From Triticum aestivum (Eukaryota; Streptophyta; Magnoliopsida; Poales; Poaceae), in the NCBI RefSeq assembly GCF_018294505.1, contig NC_057802.1, positions 317,455,600 to 317,519,599 on the forward strand: a stretch of 64,000 nucleotides of DNA, given 5' to 3'. Position 1 is the stretch's first letter; each line of letters begins with the position of its first letter. The translations under genes and the position numbers were made by a program. Below, one piece after another: positions 32,958 through 44,024 of this stretch. The notes under the pieces were generated by a model, which was not told the DNA's origin, did no database searches, and worked only from the letters and a program-made list of their open reading frames with translations.

Positions 32958-34539
32958 TGATACGTCTCCAACGTATCTATAATTTTTTATTGTTCCATGC
33001 TATATTATATTCTGTTTTGGACATTATTGGGCTTTATTATACACTTTTATATTATTTTTGGGACTAACCTATTAACCGGAGGCCCAACCCATAATTGTTG
33101 TTTTTTGCCTCTTTCAGAGTTTCACACAAAAAGAATATCAAACGGAGTCCAAACGGAATGAAACCTTCGGGAACGTGATTTTCGGAACGAACGTGATCCA
33201 GAGGACTTGGACCCTACGTCAAGACATCAACCAGGAGGGCACGAGGTAGGGGGCGCGCCTACCCCCCAGGCGCGCCCTCCACCCTCGTGGGCCCCACGTT
33301 GCTCCACCGATGTACTCCTTCCTCCTATATATACCTACGTACCCCCAAACTACCAGATACGGAGCCAAAAACCTAATTCCACCACCGCAACCTTCTGTAC
33401 CCGTGAGATCCCATCTTGGGGCCTTTTCCGGAGCTCCACCGGAGGGGGCATCGATCACGGAGGGCTTCTACATCAACACCATAGCCTCTCCGATGATGTG
33501 TGAGTAGTTTACCTCAGACCTTCGGGTCCATAGTTATTAGCTAGATGGCTTCTTCTCTCTTTTTGGATCTCAATACAATGTTCTCCCCCTCTCTCGTGGA
33601 GATCTATTCGATGTAATCTTCTTTTGCGGTGTGTTTGTTGGGACCGATGAATTGTGGGTTTATGATCAAGTTTATCTATGAACAATATTTGAATCTTCTC
33701 TGAATTCTTTTATGTATGATTGGTTATCTTTGCAAGTCTCTTCGAATTATCAGTTTGGTTTGGCCTACTAGATTGATCTTTCTTGCAATGGGAGAAGTGC
33801 TTAGCTTTGGGTTCAATCTTGCGGTGTCCTTTCCCAGTGACAGTAGGGGCCGCAAGGCACGTATTGTATTGTTGCCATCGAGGATAACAAGATGGGGTTT
33901 ATATCATATTGCATGAGTTTATCCCTCTACATCATGTCATCTTGCTTAAAGCGTTACTCTGTTCTTATGAACTTAATACTCTAGATGCATGCTGGATAGC
34001 GGTCGATGTGTGGAGTAATAGTAGTAGATGCAGGCAGGAGTCGGTCTACTTGTCTCGGACGTGATGCCTATATACATGATCATACCTAGATATTCTCATA
34101 ACTATGCTCAATTCTATCAATTGCTCAACAGTAATTTGTTCACCCACCATAATACTTATGCTCTTGAGAGAAGCCACTAGTGAAACCTATGGCCCCCGGG
34201 TCTATTTTCCATCAGATTAATCTCCCGACAACAAGCTATTTCTGGCGCCGTTTTTATTTTTTTTCTTTACTTTGCATCTTTATCGTAAAAATACCAAAAA
34301 TATTATCTTATCATATCTATCAGATCTCACTCTCGTAAGTGACCGTGAAGGGATTGACAACCCCTTTATTGCGTTGGTTGCGAGGATTTATTTGTTTGTG
34401 TAGGTGCGAGGGACTCGTGCGTGGCCTCCTACTGGATTTATACATTGGTTCTCAAAACCTGAGGGAAATACTTACGCTACTTTGCTGCATCACCCTTTCC
34501 TCTTCAAGGGAAAACCAACGCAGTGCTCAAGAGGTAGCA
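32958..34539 (+). repeat. Element G 3' LTR
   Basis: This 1582-bp copy matches 26883-28462 almost base for base and ends GAGGTAGCA. The target duplication GCGCG follows. Confidence 0.95.
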
Positions 34540-35170
34540 GCGCGCGGCCCCCTTGCCCCAGTCTGAATTGGACAAGGGAAGGGGGCGGCAGTCCCCCCTC
34601 TCCTTCCTTCTCTCCACCTCCTCCTTCCCCCTTCTCCTACTCCTACTAGGAAAGGAGGAGTCCTACTCCCAGTGGGATTAGGACTCCCCCCTTGGCGCGC
34701 CCTCCTCCTTGGCCGGTCGCCTCCCCCCTAGATCCTTTATATACGGGGGCAGGGGCACCGCAAAGACACAACAATTGATCATTGATCTTTTAGCCGTGTG
34801 AAGTGCCCCCTCCACCATAATCCACCTCGGTCATATCGTAGCGGTGCTTAGGCGAAGCCCTGCATCGGTAGCTTCATCAACATCGTCACCACGCCGTCGT
34901 GCTGACGAAACTCTCCTTCGAGCTCTACTGGATCGTGAGTTCGCGGGACGTCACCGAGCTGAACGTGTGCCGAACGTGGAGGTGCCGTACGTTCGGTATT
35001 GAGGATCAGTCGATCGTGAAGATGTACGACTACATCAACCGCTTGTCATAACGCTTCCGCTTAACGGTCTACGAGGGTACATGGACGACACTCTCCCCTC
35101 TCGTTGCTATGCATCACCATGATCTTGCGTGTGCGTAGGATTTTTTTTGAAATTACTACGTTCCCCAACA
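34540..35170 (+). repeat. Element F 3' LTR, second part
   Basis: It starts with the duplicated GCGCG and continues the copia LTR to TTCCCCAACA. CCTTTATATACGGGG near 34734 is the likely TATA box. The tail (TTTGAAATTACTACGTTCCCC) is characteristic of BARE/Angela-like LTR ends. Confidence 0.88.
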
Positions 35171-36008
35171 CCAACAGCATAATCACTAGCATCACACATA
35201 ATTTCAAAAGGCAAGTTCCAATCAGGTGGTTGAACAATAGGTGTAGAAATTAAGGATTTCTTGAGTGTTTCGAAGGCTTCTAAACAATCATCATCAAAAA
35301 CAAAAGGAATATCCTTTTGCAAAAGATTCGTAAGAGGCCTAGATATTTTAAAAAGTCTTTGATAAATCTCCTATAAAAACCAGCATGACCTAAGAAAGTA
35401 CGAATACCTTTGATATCTTTAGGGCATGGCATTTTCTCAATTGCATCAACTTTAGCTTTGTCCACTTCAATACCTCTTTCAGAAATTTTATGGCCCAAGA
35501 CAATACCTTCATTAACCATAAAGTGGCACTTTTCCCAATTCAAGACAAGATTGTTTGCTCGCATCTCTGCAAAACTCAGTCAAGATTGCTTAAACAATCA
35601 TCAAAAGACTTCCCATAAACAAAGAAATCATCCATGTAAACCTCAACAATCTTTTCACAAAAGTCAGAGAATATAGCAGTCATACATCTTTGAAAGGTAG
35701 CAGGTGCATTGCATAAACCGAAAGGCATACGTCTATAAGCATAAGTTCCGAAGGGACAAGTAAAATTGGTCTTTTGTTGATCATGTTGAGAAATAGGTAT
35801 TTGTGAAAAAACAGAATATCCATCAAGGAAGAAAAATGTGTGTGCTTAGATAATCTTTCTAGCATTTGATCAATAAAAGGCAGAGAGTAATGATCTTTTC
35901 TAGTTGCTTTGTTTAATTTTCTAAAATCAATTACCATTTATAGCCTGTAACAATTCTTTGTGGAATAAGTTCATTCCTATCATTAGGAACAACAGCTATA
36001 CCTCCTTT
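35171..36008 (-). pseudogene. Element E reverse transcriptase, second half, and start of RNase H
   Basis: Reading down from 36008, RT pieces in three frames show VIDFRKLNKATRKDHY and PFIDQMLERL, then (after a shift near 35830) a degraded palm. The catalytic region, about 35600-35630, translates to VEVYMDDFFVYG. CHFMVNEGIVLGHKISERGIE follows, then IRTFLGHAGFYRRFIKDF. RNase H begins with LPFEIMCDASDYAVG and is cut by the end of the copia LTR at 35170. Frameshifts near 35940, 35830 and 35330 kill it. Confidence 0.88.
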
Positions 36009-37637
36009 CTAAGGGACACAATGAACAGGACTTACCCATCTACTATCAGCTATGGGATAGATTATACCTGCTTCCAGAAGTTTTAATATTTCCGTTCTTA
36101 CCACTTCTTTCATCTTCGGATTTAACCGACGTTGGTGATCAACAACTGGTTTAGCATCAGGTTCCATATTAACCTTTAAATCATCAAGAGTATATCCAAT
36201 AGCAGCTCGGTGCTTCCTTAGAACTTTCAATAATCTTTCTTCTTCATGTTCTGAAAGGTTAGCACTAATAATAATAGGATATATCTTCTTTTCATCAAGA
36301 TAAGCATATTTCGAAGTGTCTGGCAATTGTTTTAATTCAAACACAGGATCACCTTTAGGTGGAGGAGGACCTCCTAGAGTTGCAATAGGCAAACTGTGTT
36401 TAAGCAGAGGACGTTGTTCAAAGAAAATCTTATCTATTTCATTTCTTTCATGCATATGTAAATCATTTTCATGGTCTAGCAAATATTATTCTAGTGGATC
36501 AGTAGGAGGCACAGCAATAGAAGCAAGACCAATTAATTCATCTTTACTAGGCAATTCTTTTTCATGAAGCTTTCTACTAAACTTGGAAAAATTAAACTCA
36601 TGAGACTCATCACCAAAACTAACACCGATAGTTTGTTTCTCACAGTCTATTCTAGCATTAACGGTGTTCAAGAAAGGTCTATCAAAGATAATGGGACAAA
36701 AGTCATCTTGTGGGGAACCAAGAACAAGAAAATCAGTAGGGTATTTTATTTTCCCACGCAAGACTGCAACATCTCTAACAGTCCCAATTGGTGATATAGT
36801 GTCTCTATTAGCAAGTTTAATAGTAACATATATGTCTTCTATCTCTGCGGGTTCTATGTCATTCATAATTTCTTGATATAAGGAATAAGAAATAGCACTC
36901 ATGCTAGCACCTATGTCACATAAACCATGATAAAAGTGATCTCCTATTTTAACTGAGACAACGGGCATGCCAACAACAGGTCTATGCTTATCCTTTTTAT
37001 CAGGTTTGGCAATTCTAGCAGCTTCTTCGCAGAAGTAAATAACATGCCCATCTACATTTTCTTCCAAGAGATCCTTAACCATAGAAATACTAGGTTCTAC
37101 TTTAATTTGTTCATCAGGTTTAGGTGTTCTAATGTAACTTTTGTTGAACACAGTTGCAACTCTAGCATGTTCCTTTATCCTAACAGGGAAAGGTGGTTTC
37201 TCAATGTAAGCAGTAGGAACAACTAGATCAACATTGTAATGTACAGTTTCTTCTTTAACTAGTACTGGTTCTCTAATTTCTTCTTTAATAGGTGGGTGAT
37301 ATTTAAACCACTTATCTTTAGGGAGATCAACATGAGTAGCAAATGATTCACAAAAGGAGGCTACTATCTCAGAGTCAAGTCCATATTTAGTGCTAAATTT
37401 TTGAAAAGCATTGGTATTCATAAAAGATTTAACACAATCATACTTAAGTTTAATACCTGACTCTTTACCTTCTTCGAGTTCCCAATCTTCAGAGTTGCGT
37501 TTAATTCTTTCCAAAAGATCCCACCGGAATCCAATAGTCTTCCTCATAAAAGAACCAGCACAAGAAGTATCAAGCATGGTTTGATCATTACGAGAAAGCT
37601 GAGCATAAAAATTCTGGATAATAATTTCTCTTGAGAG
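36009..37637 (-). pseudogene. Element E gag end, protease and RT start
   Basis: One frame runs from 37637 to 36009 with a TAA at 36486-36488. The gag C-terminal region (TMLDTSCAGSFMRKT, ELEEGKESGIKLKYDCVKSF) is followed by the aspartic protease. Its active-site motif is CDIGASMSAIS, the DxGAS form typical of Athila-like elements, with IIFDRPFLNTVNARID further on. After the TAA come the acidic linker and the RT fingers region (KVNMEPDAKPVVDHQRRLNPKM, EAGIIYPIADSRWVSPVHCVP) to TAG 36009-36011. Confidence 0.9.
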
Positions 37638-37715
37638 CTATTGATTGGGGCATGAATATAACATTGACTTAACCCTCCCCCAAGCTATAGCGATACTTTC
37701 TCCTTCACGAGGCCA

Positions 37716-37766
<51 letters not shown>

Positions 37767-38213
37767 ATTCCGATCACGATGAACTAGATGCATAGGATAA
37801 TTTTTTTGATGGAACTCCAATTTCAATCGATTCCAATTCCAGGATCCAATATCATCGCATAGCCTATACCATGCCAATGCTTTTCCCTTCAAAGATAAAG
37901 GGAAAACCTTCTTCATAACATTATCTCCGGGTAAACCTGCAAGCTTGAACAATCCACAAATTTGTTCTACATATATCAAGTGCATATCAGGATGTTCGGT
38001 TCCGTCTCCTGCATAAGGATTAGCTAGCAGTTGTTCTATCATACCCGAAGGAATTTCATATTCAATATTTTCAGTAGGTGCAGTAGGTTGAGGGTAGCTA
38101 ATTGTGGTTCCGGTCGAGGTGAAGGTACCCCGAACAAACCCCTCAAAGGATTGTTTTCCATAGTAACAAGTGACAGTAAATTTCAGCACACTATATAAAT
38201 GTTTCCTTACCAA
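37638..38213 (-). pseudogene. Element E gag, N-terminal part with an AT microsatellite
   Basis: A gag domain is seen in GLPGDNVMKKVFPLSLKGKALAWYRL, WNRLKLEFHQKNYP and, past the repeat, NFWPREGESIAIAWGR. Between the last two lies a (TA)n run that adds alternating Tyr-Ile codons yet leaves both sides in the same frame. TAG at 37638-37640 ends the open stretch, and the same frame continues (EIIIQNFYAQLSRNDQ). Confidence 0.85.
37720..37766. repeat. (TA)n microsatellite within E gag
   Basis: A run of about 47 bp of TA is interrupted once by TACA near 37751. It lies inside coding sequence of the dead gag gene. Confidence 0.9.
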
Positions 38214-38239
38214 ATTCCACTTACCAAAGACGCTTCACT

Positions 38240-38267
38240 CCCCGGCAATGGCGCCAAAAAATAGCCT
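38240..38267 (-). other. Primer binding site region of element E
   Basis: On the reverse strand AGGCTATTTTT leads to TGGCGCCATTGCCGGGGAG, close to the LTR end at 38268. It differs from the element G site by one base (A for G) in the TGGCGCC(R)TTGCCGGGGA core. Confidence 0.7.
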
Positions 38268-38591
38268 TGATGACCCACAAGTATAGGGGATCAATTGTAG
38301 CTCTTCTCGATAAGTAAGAGTGTCGAACCCAATGAGGAGCAGAAGGAAATGGCAAGTGGTTTTCAGCAAGGTAATGTCTGCAAGTGCTGAAATTGTAAGT
38401 AACAGAGTAGTTTGATAGCAAGATAATTTGTAATGAGCAAGTAAAGATAATAGTAGAAAGAGTGCAGCAAAGTAGCCCAGTCCTTTTGAGGCAAAGGACA
38501 GGCCAAAACGGTCTCTTTTGATAAGCAAAGCGTTCTTGAGGGTACACGGGATTTTCATCTAGTCACTTTCACCATGTTGGTTTGATTCGTG
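38268..38591 (-). repeat. Element E 5' LTR, truncated by the CACTA element
   Basis: The forward strand begins TGATGACCCACAAGTATAGG, next to the primer binding site, and is cut at TTTGATTCGTG by the CACTA terminus. The missing remainder is not found at the far side of the CACTA element. Confidence 0.8.
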
Positions 38592-38618
38592 CACTACAAA
38601 AAAAAGACACATCCGTGA
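38592..38618 (+). repeat. CACTA left terminal inverted repeat
   Basis: It starts CACTACAAAAAAAAGACAC and continues ATCCGTGA. It is the inverted partner of 62589-62615. Confidence 0.88.
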
Positions 38619-39104
38619 CATTTTGGGCCGAACGAAATTTTTTTCTCTCATACATATGACACTTCTATGATGATAATTGTGACAAAACCCGGTATCATCA
38701 TAGATGTGGTGGGCTTCTACTTCTATGACAAAAAATCATGACAGAAAATGGGCTTTTCGTCCTGGGCGGGCCGGAGACGCAGCTGCATGACATTCTTTGG
38801 GCCGTCCATGACGGAAAAAACCGTGGTAGAAGCGAGGGCGAGGAAAATTTCGGGGAGTTCCCGGTTACGGTGGGAGGTCGGGGGCTGAGCGATGCGCATT
38901 TCTCTCGTACACGTACGCGCGTGTGTGCGAGGCGTTGGCTCTAACTGAACCCGAGCGAGGCGTTGGGCTCTAACTGAACCCGAGCGATTGCACTGCAGGC
39001 TACGCGTTACTGAACCCGAGCGATTGATCAATGGCTGTTAACTGAACCCGATCGAGCGATTCCTTCGCTACTGTTGCTAACTGAAGCCAATCGATGCTGT
39101 CTCT
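38619..39104. repeat. CACTA left subterminal region
   Basis: Short repeats of the CTTCTATGA/TCATCATAGA type lie at 38660-38760. A GCGTTGG(G)CTCTAACTGAACCCGAGCGA unit occurs twice near 38930-38990, with shorter CTGAACCCGA copies to 39060. No gene is seen. Confidence 0.65.
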
Positions 39105-39910
39105 GGGATGAACAGTGAGCGTTGCAGGGGGGTTTGGAGGAACAGTGAGCGGTGGCGTTGCCTCTGGATGAACAGGACCCCGTGGTGTGGTGGAGGGCTG
39201 GATGAACAGTAGACGGTGGAGGGGTGGTTGAACAGGACCTCGTGGTGTGGAGGGCTAGATGAACAGTAGACGGTGGAGGAGTGCCTGTGGAGGGGTGGTT
39301 GAACAGGACCCCGTGGTGTGGAGGGCTGGATGAACAGTAGATGGTGGAGGGGTGCCCGTGGAGGGGTGGTTGAACAGTAGCCGGTGGAGTAGCGCGCGGT
39401 GGAGGTTGGATGAACAGGAGCCCGTGGAGGCTGGAGGAGGTCGACGGTAGCCCGTGGAGGCTGGAGGAGGTCGACGGTGGAGATGAACAGTATCCCATGG
39501 AGTCCCGTTTTGCGGTACGCCACACCCCTCCCGATGAACAGGACTCCTGTTTCGACCGTAGGAGGTCCGTTTCGTCCGTTTTGCGGTACGCCACACCCCT
39601 CCCGATCAACAGGACCCCCGTTTCGACCGTAGGAGGTCCGTTTCCTCCGTTTTGCGGTACGCCACACCCCTCCCGATCAACAGGACCCCGTTCCGAACGT
39701 AGAAGGTCTGTTTCCTCCGTTGTGCGGTACGCCAGGCCTCGTTTCCATTGCTTGTTCCGTCCAAGCCCTCCCGATGAACACGACCACACATTCCGTTCCG
39801 ACCCAGCCGGTTGGCTCCCACGCGTTCCGTTGCCTCCCGATGAACACGACGCATTCTGTTGCCTCCCCATGAACACGACGCATTCCGTTGCCTCCCCATG
39901 AACACGCCGA
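39105..39910. repeat. GAACAG-type subterminal repeat block of CACTA
   Basis: ATGAACAG or TGAACAGG recurs about every 25-45 bp, with linked GGTGGAGGGGTGGTT blocks. From 39505 to about 39730 a 71-72-bp unit containing TTGCGGTACGCCACACCCCT is repeated three times. From 39770 to 39905 a unit of about 30 bp with ATGAACACGACGCATTC is repeated. Long open frames on both strands arise only from the repeats. Confidence 0.8.
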
Positions 39911-40417
39911 CGACGCTGTTTCTCCGTTCCGACCCAGCCATGTCAACGAGCCCTCGCCGTACGTATGCGCGAGTAGGCGTTCGAGACCCCGCCCGTATGT
40001 ACAAATACGTGGCCGTATTTTCTTTCTTGCACCCTGGCCGTTGTACGTACGTGTACATGCTACGTGTGCGCCTCTACTACGACACGTGCGCGCCTCTACA
40101 TCCACCAGTATATATGTACATACACGTTCGCGACCAGAATGACAACGCTACGTACGCTTCGACCAGGTGGGTCCCGACTGTCAGGCACTTCCTTGCGTGC
40201 GAAGATGTAGCTGGTGGGTCCCAGCAGTCAGGGGGGTGAATCGTTTTGTTTTTTTGCCCGGACGCACTTCCTTGCGTGCGAAGGTGTAGCTGGTGGGTCC
40301 CAGCAGTCAGGGGGGAAACGTTTTTTTCACGAAATACGGTGGCCCGTCCGGTGGGTCCCCGCTGTTAGCTGGAGGAATAATTATTTTGCGCGTAATAAGG
40401 AGGCACTTCCTTGCTGC
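39911..40417. repeat. CACTA interior, duplicated GTGGGTCCCAGCAGTCAGG block
   Basis: GCACTTCCTTGCGTGCGAAG with TGGTGGGTCCCAGCAGTCAG is present twice (about 40188-40236 and 40264-40313). Elsewhere the sequence has TACGTACG-type runs. No gene is supported. Confidence 0.55.
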
Positions 40418-41790
40418 GGCCGTGGACCCAGCTGTCAGCGTCTCCACGCACAGTACTCTTCCGATGGAAGTCGGTCGTTGACCACATTGACCACGCCGTG
40501 CCGAGAGCACCACGATGGTGGACGACGGAGAGGCCTAGGAAGGGGACGACACGGAGGCAGGAAGACTCGGCAGTTGTTTCCCACGCGGAGGGGAGTACGA
40601 CTGTACGAGGGTTTACTGGTTCGTCTCCCGTCGCCGGAGAATAACAGCAGGTGTGGGTGAGTAGAGGGATGGCTAGGCCAGCGATGGGAGTACGGTGGGG
40701 CGGTGAGGCCTGCGCGGCAGCACAGCCGGCCGCGGGGAGGAGGGAGCACGCAGTCCCGCCGGCGCTTGTTTGAACGGCTAGAGCAGGAAGAGTAGAGATT
40801 GAAGAAGCACGACGTTCGTTGGATGGACATCCAACAGTCAATGCTTGTGCGTCAACCTTTTTTTTACGAAAGCCTCAAATCTGTGGAAAACAGCATACAG
40901 CCCATCTGCCATTATTTCTAATATTTTCAGCCCATTTGCTAATTCTTAAGGTTTTTTTGGATCCCATATTCTTTTTGTTACATTACAGCCCATATTGTGG
41001 CCATGGTTAAAAAATTATACGAAATTTTGCATATTTCGGTGCGGTCGGAACTGTTTTTAATCCCGAAATTTCGACTCACATTCAAACTGATTTTAAAAAT
41101 AAATGTATATCAATATAAAATCCAACAAATTCTCCACGCATAAAAATTAATGTAATTTAAAATCTTGAAATGAAAAAAAGATATTTGAAACTAATTGCCG
41201 GTTTGATGTGTTTTAAAAATGTACAGCCCATTTCTCATTACTGATGGGCCATTTTCTCGGCCAGCCGAATGAAAGCTCTCCTCGTCTTGGAAGATTTGCA
41301 GCCCAACAGGCCTGACAAAGCGACTTACTTGGCAAATCACAAAAAAACTGGGCTATGGCCGTGGACCCAGCTGTCAGCCTCTCCACGTACAGTACTCTTC
41401 TGATGGAAGTCGTTCCTTGACCACGTTGACCACGCCGCGCGGAGAGCACCAGGGCGGTGGACGATGGCGAGGCCTAGGAAGGGGACGACGCGGAGCCGGG
41501 GAAGACGCGGCAGTGGAAGACAGCGCGGAAAGGAGTACGAGGGTTCACTGGTTCGGCTGCGGTGTGAGGCTGCCGTCGCCGCAGAATAACAGGGGGTGTG
41601 GGTGAGTGGAGGGATGGCCTGGCCAGCGGAGGGAGTAGTATGGGGGCGGTGAGGCCTCTGCGGCAGCACAGCCGGCCACGGGAGGCAGGAGCAGGCGGCA
41701 CGACCGGCGCTGCTTTGGGCGGCTGGACCAAGAAGACTAGAGGTTGAAGAAGCACTACGGCCGTTGGATGGACATCGTACGGTCACTGAA
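40418..41790. repeat. Direct duplication of a block of about 430 bp in CACTA
   Basis: The block from GGCCGTGGACCCAGCTGTCAG to GAAGAAGCAC(G/T)ACG appears at about 40423-40815 and 41357-41757, with moderate divergence. The spacer holds AT-rich sequence with CAGCCCAT motifs. Long open frames on both strands in each copy come from GC-rich composition and do not match each other frame for frame. Confidence 0.75.
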
Positions 41791-42760
41791 GCTAGAATCG
41801 TTTATATTGACTAAGTTGACAAAGCCCTTGGTACGCTCCAACTTAGTAGGCCCACAGGTCAGCCTCCGAAACGGTGCGCCCCAGATGTTAGGGAGAGGAA
41901 TCATTTTTTGGGTGGCCGAAGCTAAGAATATCCGAGATTGAAGAAGAAGCACGACATCTGTTGGATAGACATCCAACGGCCACTGCTGCTAGAACCATGT
42001 GTTGACTATAATAAGTTGACAAAGCCTTGCATACGCGTCAACTTATTTTTTTAGGGGACGCATCACTTAGTAGGCCCACAAGTGTGTGGCAGAGAACTTA
42101 TAGCCCATTTGCGTTTTGTACGAATGTACAGCCCATTTTTGAATTCTAATGGAATTTACAACAGCCCATTTACAGTTTGTTAAAAGTACAGCCCATTTTC
42201 TAGCTAGGACAACGATTAATAATTTCAACCAACCGTTGAAGACAGAATTCAATAAAATTTCCCACATTTTGATGGGATCCGAAATATTTTTATCCCGAAA
42301 TTTCTAGTCAGATTAAATATAAATTTGTATTACGTAAAAATCCAACGAAACATTGCGTGCGCAACAATGAAAATTTAAGATTTTCAAAATCCATAAACAA
42401 TATTTTACAAACTAATTTCGTGTTTGGTGCATTTTTTATAGTTACTGCCCAGTTTTTATAATTACATCCCATTTATTATTTTTTAAAGCCCATTTTCCTG
42501 TTAAGCCTAATGCATCCCTCCTAGGAAAGATTTGCCGCCCAGCGGGGCGGAGAATAACAAGTTGACCTTGCCTGGGTATTTCTCAAAAAGACGTATAGCT
42601 GGGCTAGCCATTTTCATCTTGAAAAAATGAGTATCTGGGCTGGATATCTGGCCTGGGCTAGATGGGCCACAGCCCGCCCAGTTAATACCCTGCTCTCCTC
42701 TGAACAACAATGAAATCATCGCCAAGAAAAACTCTGCAGTGCTCACGCCTCAAAAACACA
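41791..42760. repeat. CAGCCCATTT-rich interior of CACTA
   Basis: AGCCCATTT recurs irregularly (42102, 42131, 42163, 42190, 42487 and earlier near 40899 and 41225), together with AAATTTC/GGGATCCGAAA motifs. A copy of the ACGACATCTGTTGGATAGACATCCAAC segment near 41950 relates to 40808 and 41756. No gene is seen. Confidence 0.6.
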
Positions 42761-43970
42761 AATACTGCTTGAGCTGCTTGGTCCCAGCTGTCGGCCACAC
42801 CTTGTGCAATTCTCTCATTTATATTGACTACATAGGTTGACAATGGTGTGGGACCATGATGTCAGGAAACCAGGAGAAAGCAAAAAAAAATAGTTGTACA
42901 TAATAAGGAGGCACTTGCGTACGTACGACTATGGCCCTAGTGGGTCCCCAGTGTCATCCAGTCAAAATAAAGTCATCTCCTGAATCCTCATGTTCGTTGA
43001 CGATGTTAACAATGCTCGGCACCACGGCGAGCGCAACAACTCGAAGGACAACGGAGAGGGCCTCACGGGCCCTACGGATGGTCTGATACAGCGCCCGCTG
43101 CTCATTCAGGAAGCCAGGATCATCGGACACCTATGAGCACCTTCGAGAAACTAAGACGGCATGAAACGGTAAGGCCGCGCTTGGGAGCTTTGGTTTATTT
43201 CAAACCTGTATTAACATACAAGTGTAATTTAATTGTCATCGGAAACAACGCGTAAAATACAGGCGTAATGAAACAGAGGGCCCGAGGTCTGTAAGTAAAA
43301 CCGGCGTGTTACGCGTGTAATTTGAGAGACCAGTGTATATTTTACGAGCACTGCTATATGGACGACATTAACAGACGATACATGCACGACGTGCGTATCA
43401 TGCCATCCATGGGCAAGGCTGAAACAGCAGCTAACGGCTGGATTAGCAATCGTCCGAGTGTCGTTCAGCGTTTTTATCGTGTGTGAAGTACTTCCGATAT
43501 TTTACTAGTCGAAATCGACCAACCAAGCGCCTTCGCCCGAGACCATCTGCTTTAATTTACAAGCGTCAGTTTTACAAGCGGTTTTGGTTGGAAAACGACG
43601 ATCCAATCACGGCCTAGTATCATGAGTTGGTTGGAAGATCATATGGTTTCACGTCTAACCTACCCGACTTGTCGTATAGCCTATGAATGAAACATCAGAC
43701 GATGAACTTCTTAAGCACGGAAACAACAGAAGAGGATGACCTTCTTAACAAGCAAATCACTGGCATTAGATCGACATGCAAAACAATACGAAGCATTATT
43801 CTCAGGAGGCACGGTAAACAGCTCGTGATGCCGCATGCCACAACATTCCAAGCTCAACTTTGCAATCAAACACAAGGCCTGGCATTACATAGACAATATT
43901 CAGAACAAACTCTTAACACAAGAATATCTCAGCAGAGTAACTATTTACTTCTAAACTGAACACAGGAATA
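42761..43970. other. Unannotated CACTA interior with a possible MITE
   Basis: No coding region is supported. AAGGCCGCGCTTGGGAGCTTTGGTTT at about 43170 faces its loose inverse, GGTTGGAAAACGACGATCCAATCACGGCCTA, ending near 43617. This may be a foldback element of about 445 bp with TAA/TAG ends. The match is imperfect and I place little weight on it. Confidence 0.3.
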
Positions 43971-44024
43971 GGAAAAAACACTCGACGCTGCTCACAGCAA
44001 GGGCGTCCCACTCAAAAATATCAA

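Larger units (their letters stand above)
26883..34539 (+). mobile_element. Element G: non-autonomous gypsy-type LTR retrotransposon
   Basis: The termini, LTRs, primer binding site and polypurine tract are complete. A perfect 5-bp target duplication GCGCG lies at 26878-26882 and 34540-34544. The two LTRs (1580 and 1582 bp) are almost identical by eye. The visible changes cluster in the first 250 bp and are mostly transitions, so it is the youngest insertion here. The interior (4.5 kb) has one ORF of unknown function and no protease, RT or integrase. Its primer binding site equals, but for one base, that of the Athila-like element E, so an Athila-type helper is plausible. Confidence 0.95.
22148..35170 (+). 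mobile_element. Element F: Ty1/copia retrotransposon, 5' end lost, interrupted by G
   Basis: Gag, protease, integrase, RT and RNase H appear in copia order (22150-25738). They are followed by a 3' LTR that begins TGAAGGAAATATTCCC at 25772 and ends TTCCCCAACA at 35170. Element G is inserted in this LTR at 26883-34539. The 5' LTR, primer binding site and first part of gag are missing. A 75-bp piece of the RNase H C-terminus is fused to mid-gag instead. The LTR sequence is of the Angela/BARE/WIS type known from Triticeae. CCAAC after the LTR should be the target duplication. The left copy has been lost. Confidence 0.9.

Noticed and set aside
34540..35170. Separate element right of G
   Set aside because: Removing G joins this segment to 26882 at a single GCGCG, making one continuous copia LTR.
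39505..39730. CRISPR-like regular repeats (71-bp units)
   Set aside because: The units are whole tandem repeats without unique spacers, and the genome is a plant.
39028..40105. Long reverse-strand open frames (282, 196 and 150 codons) rich in Ser, Thr and Pro
   Set aside because: They are translations of the GAACAG-type tandem repeats in several frames at once, with no domain.
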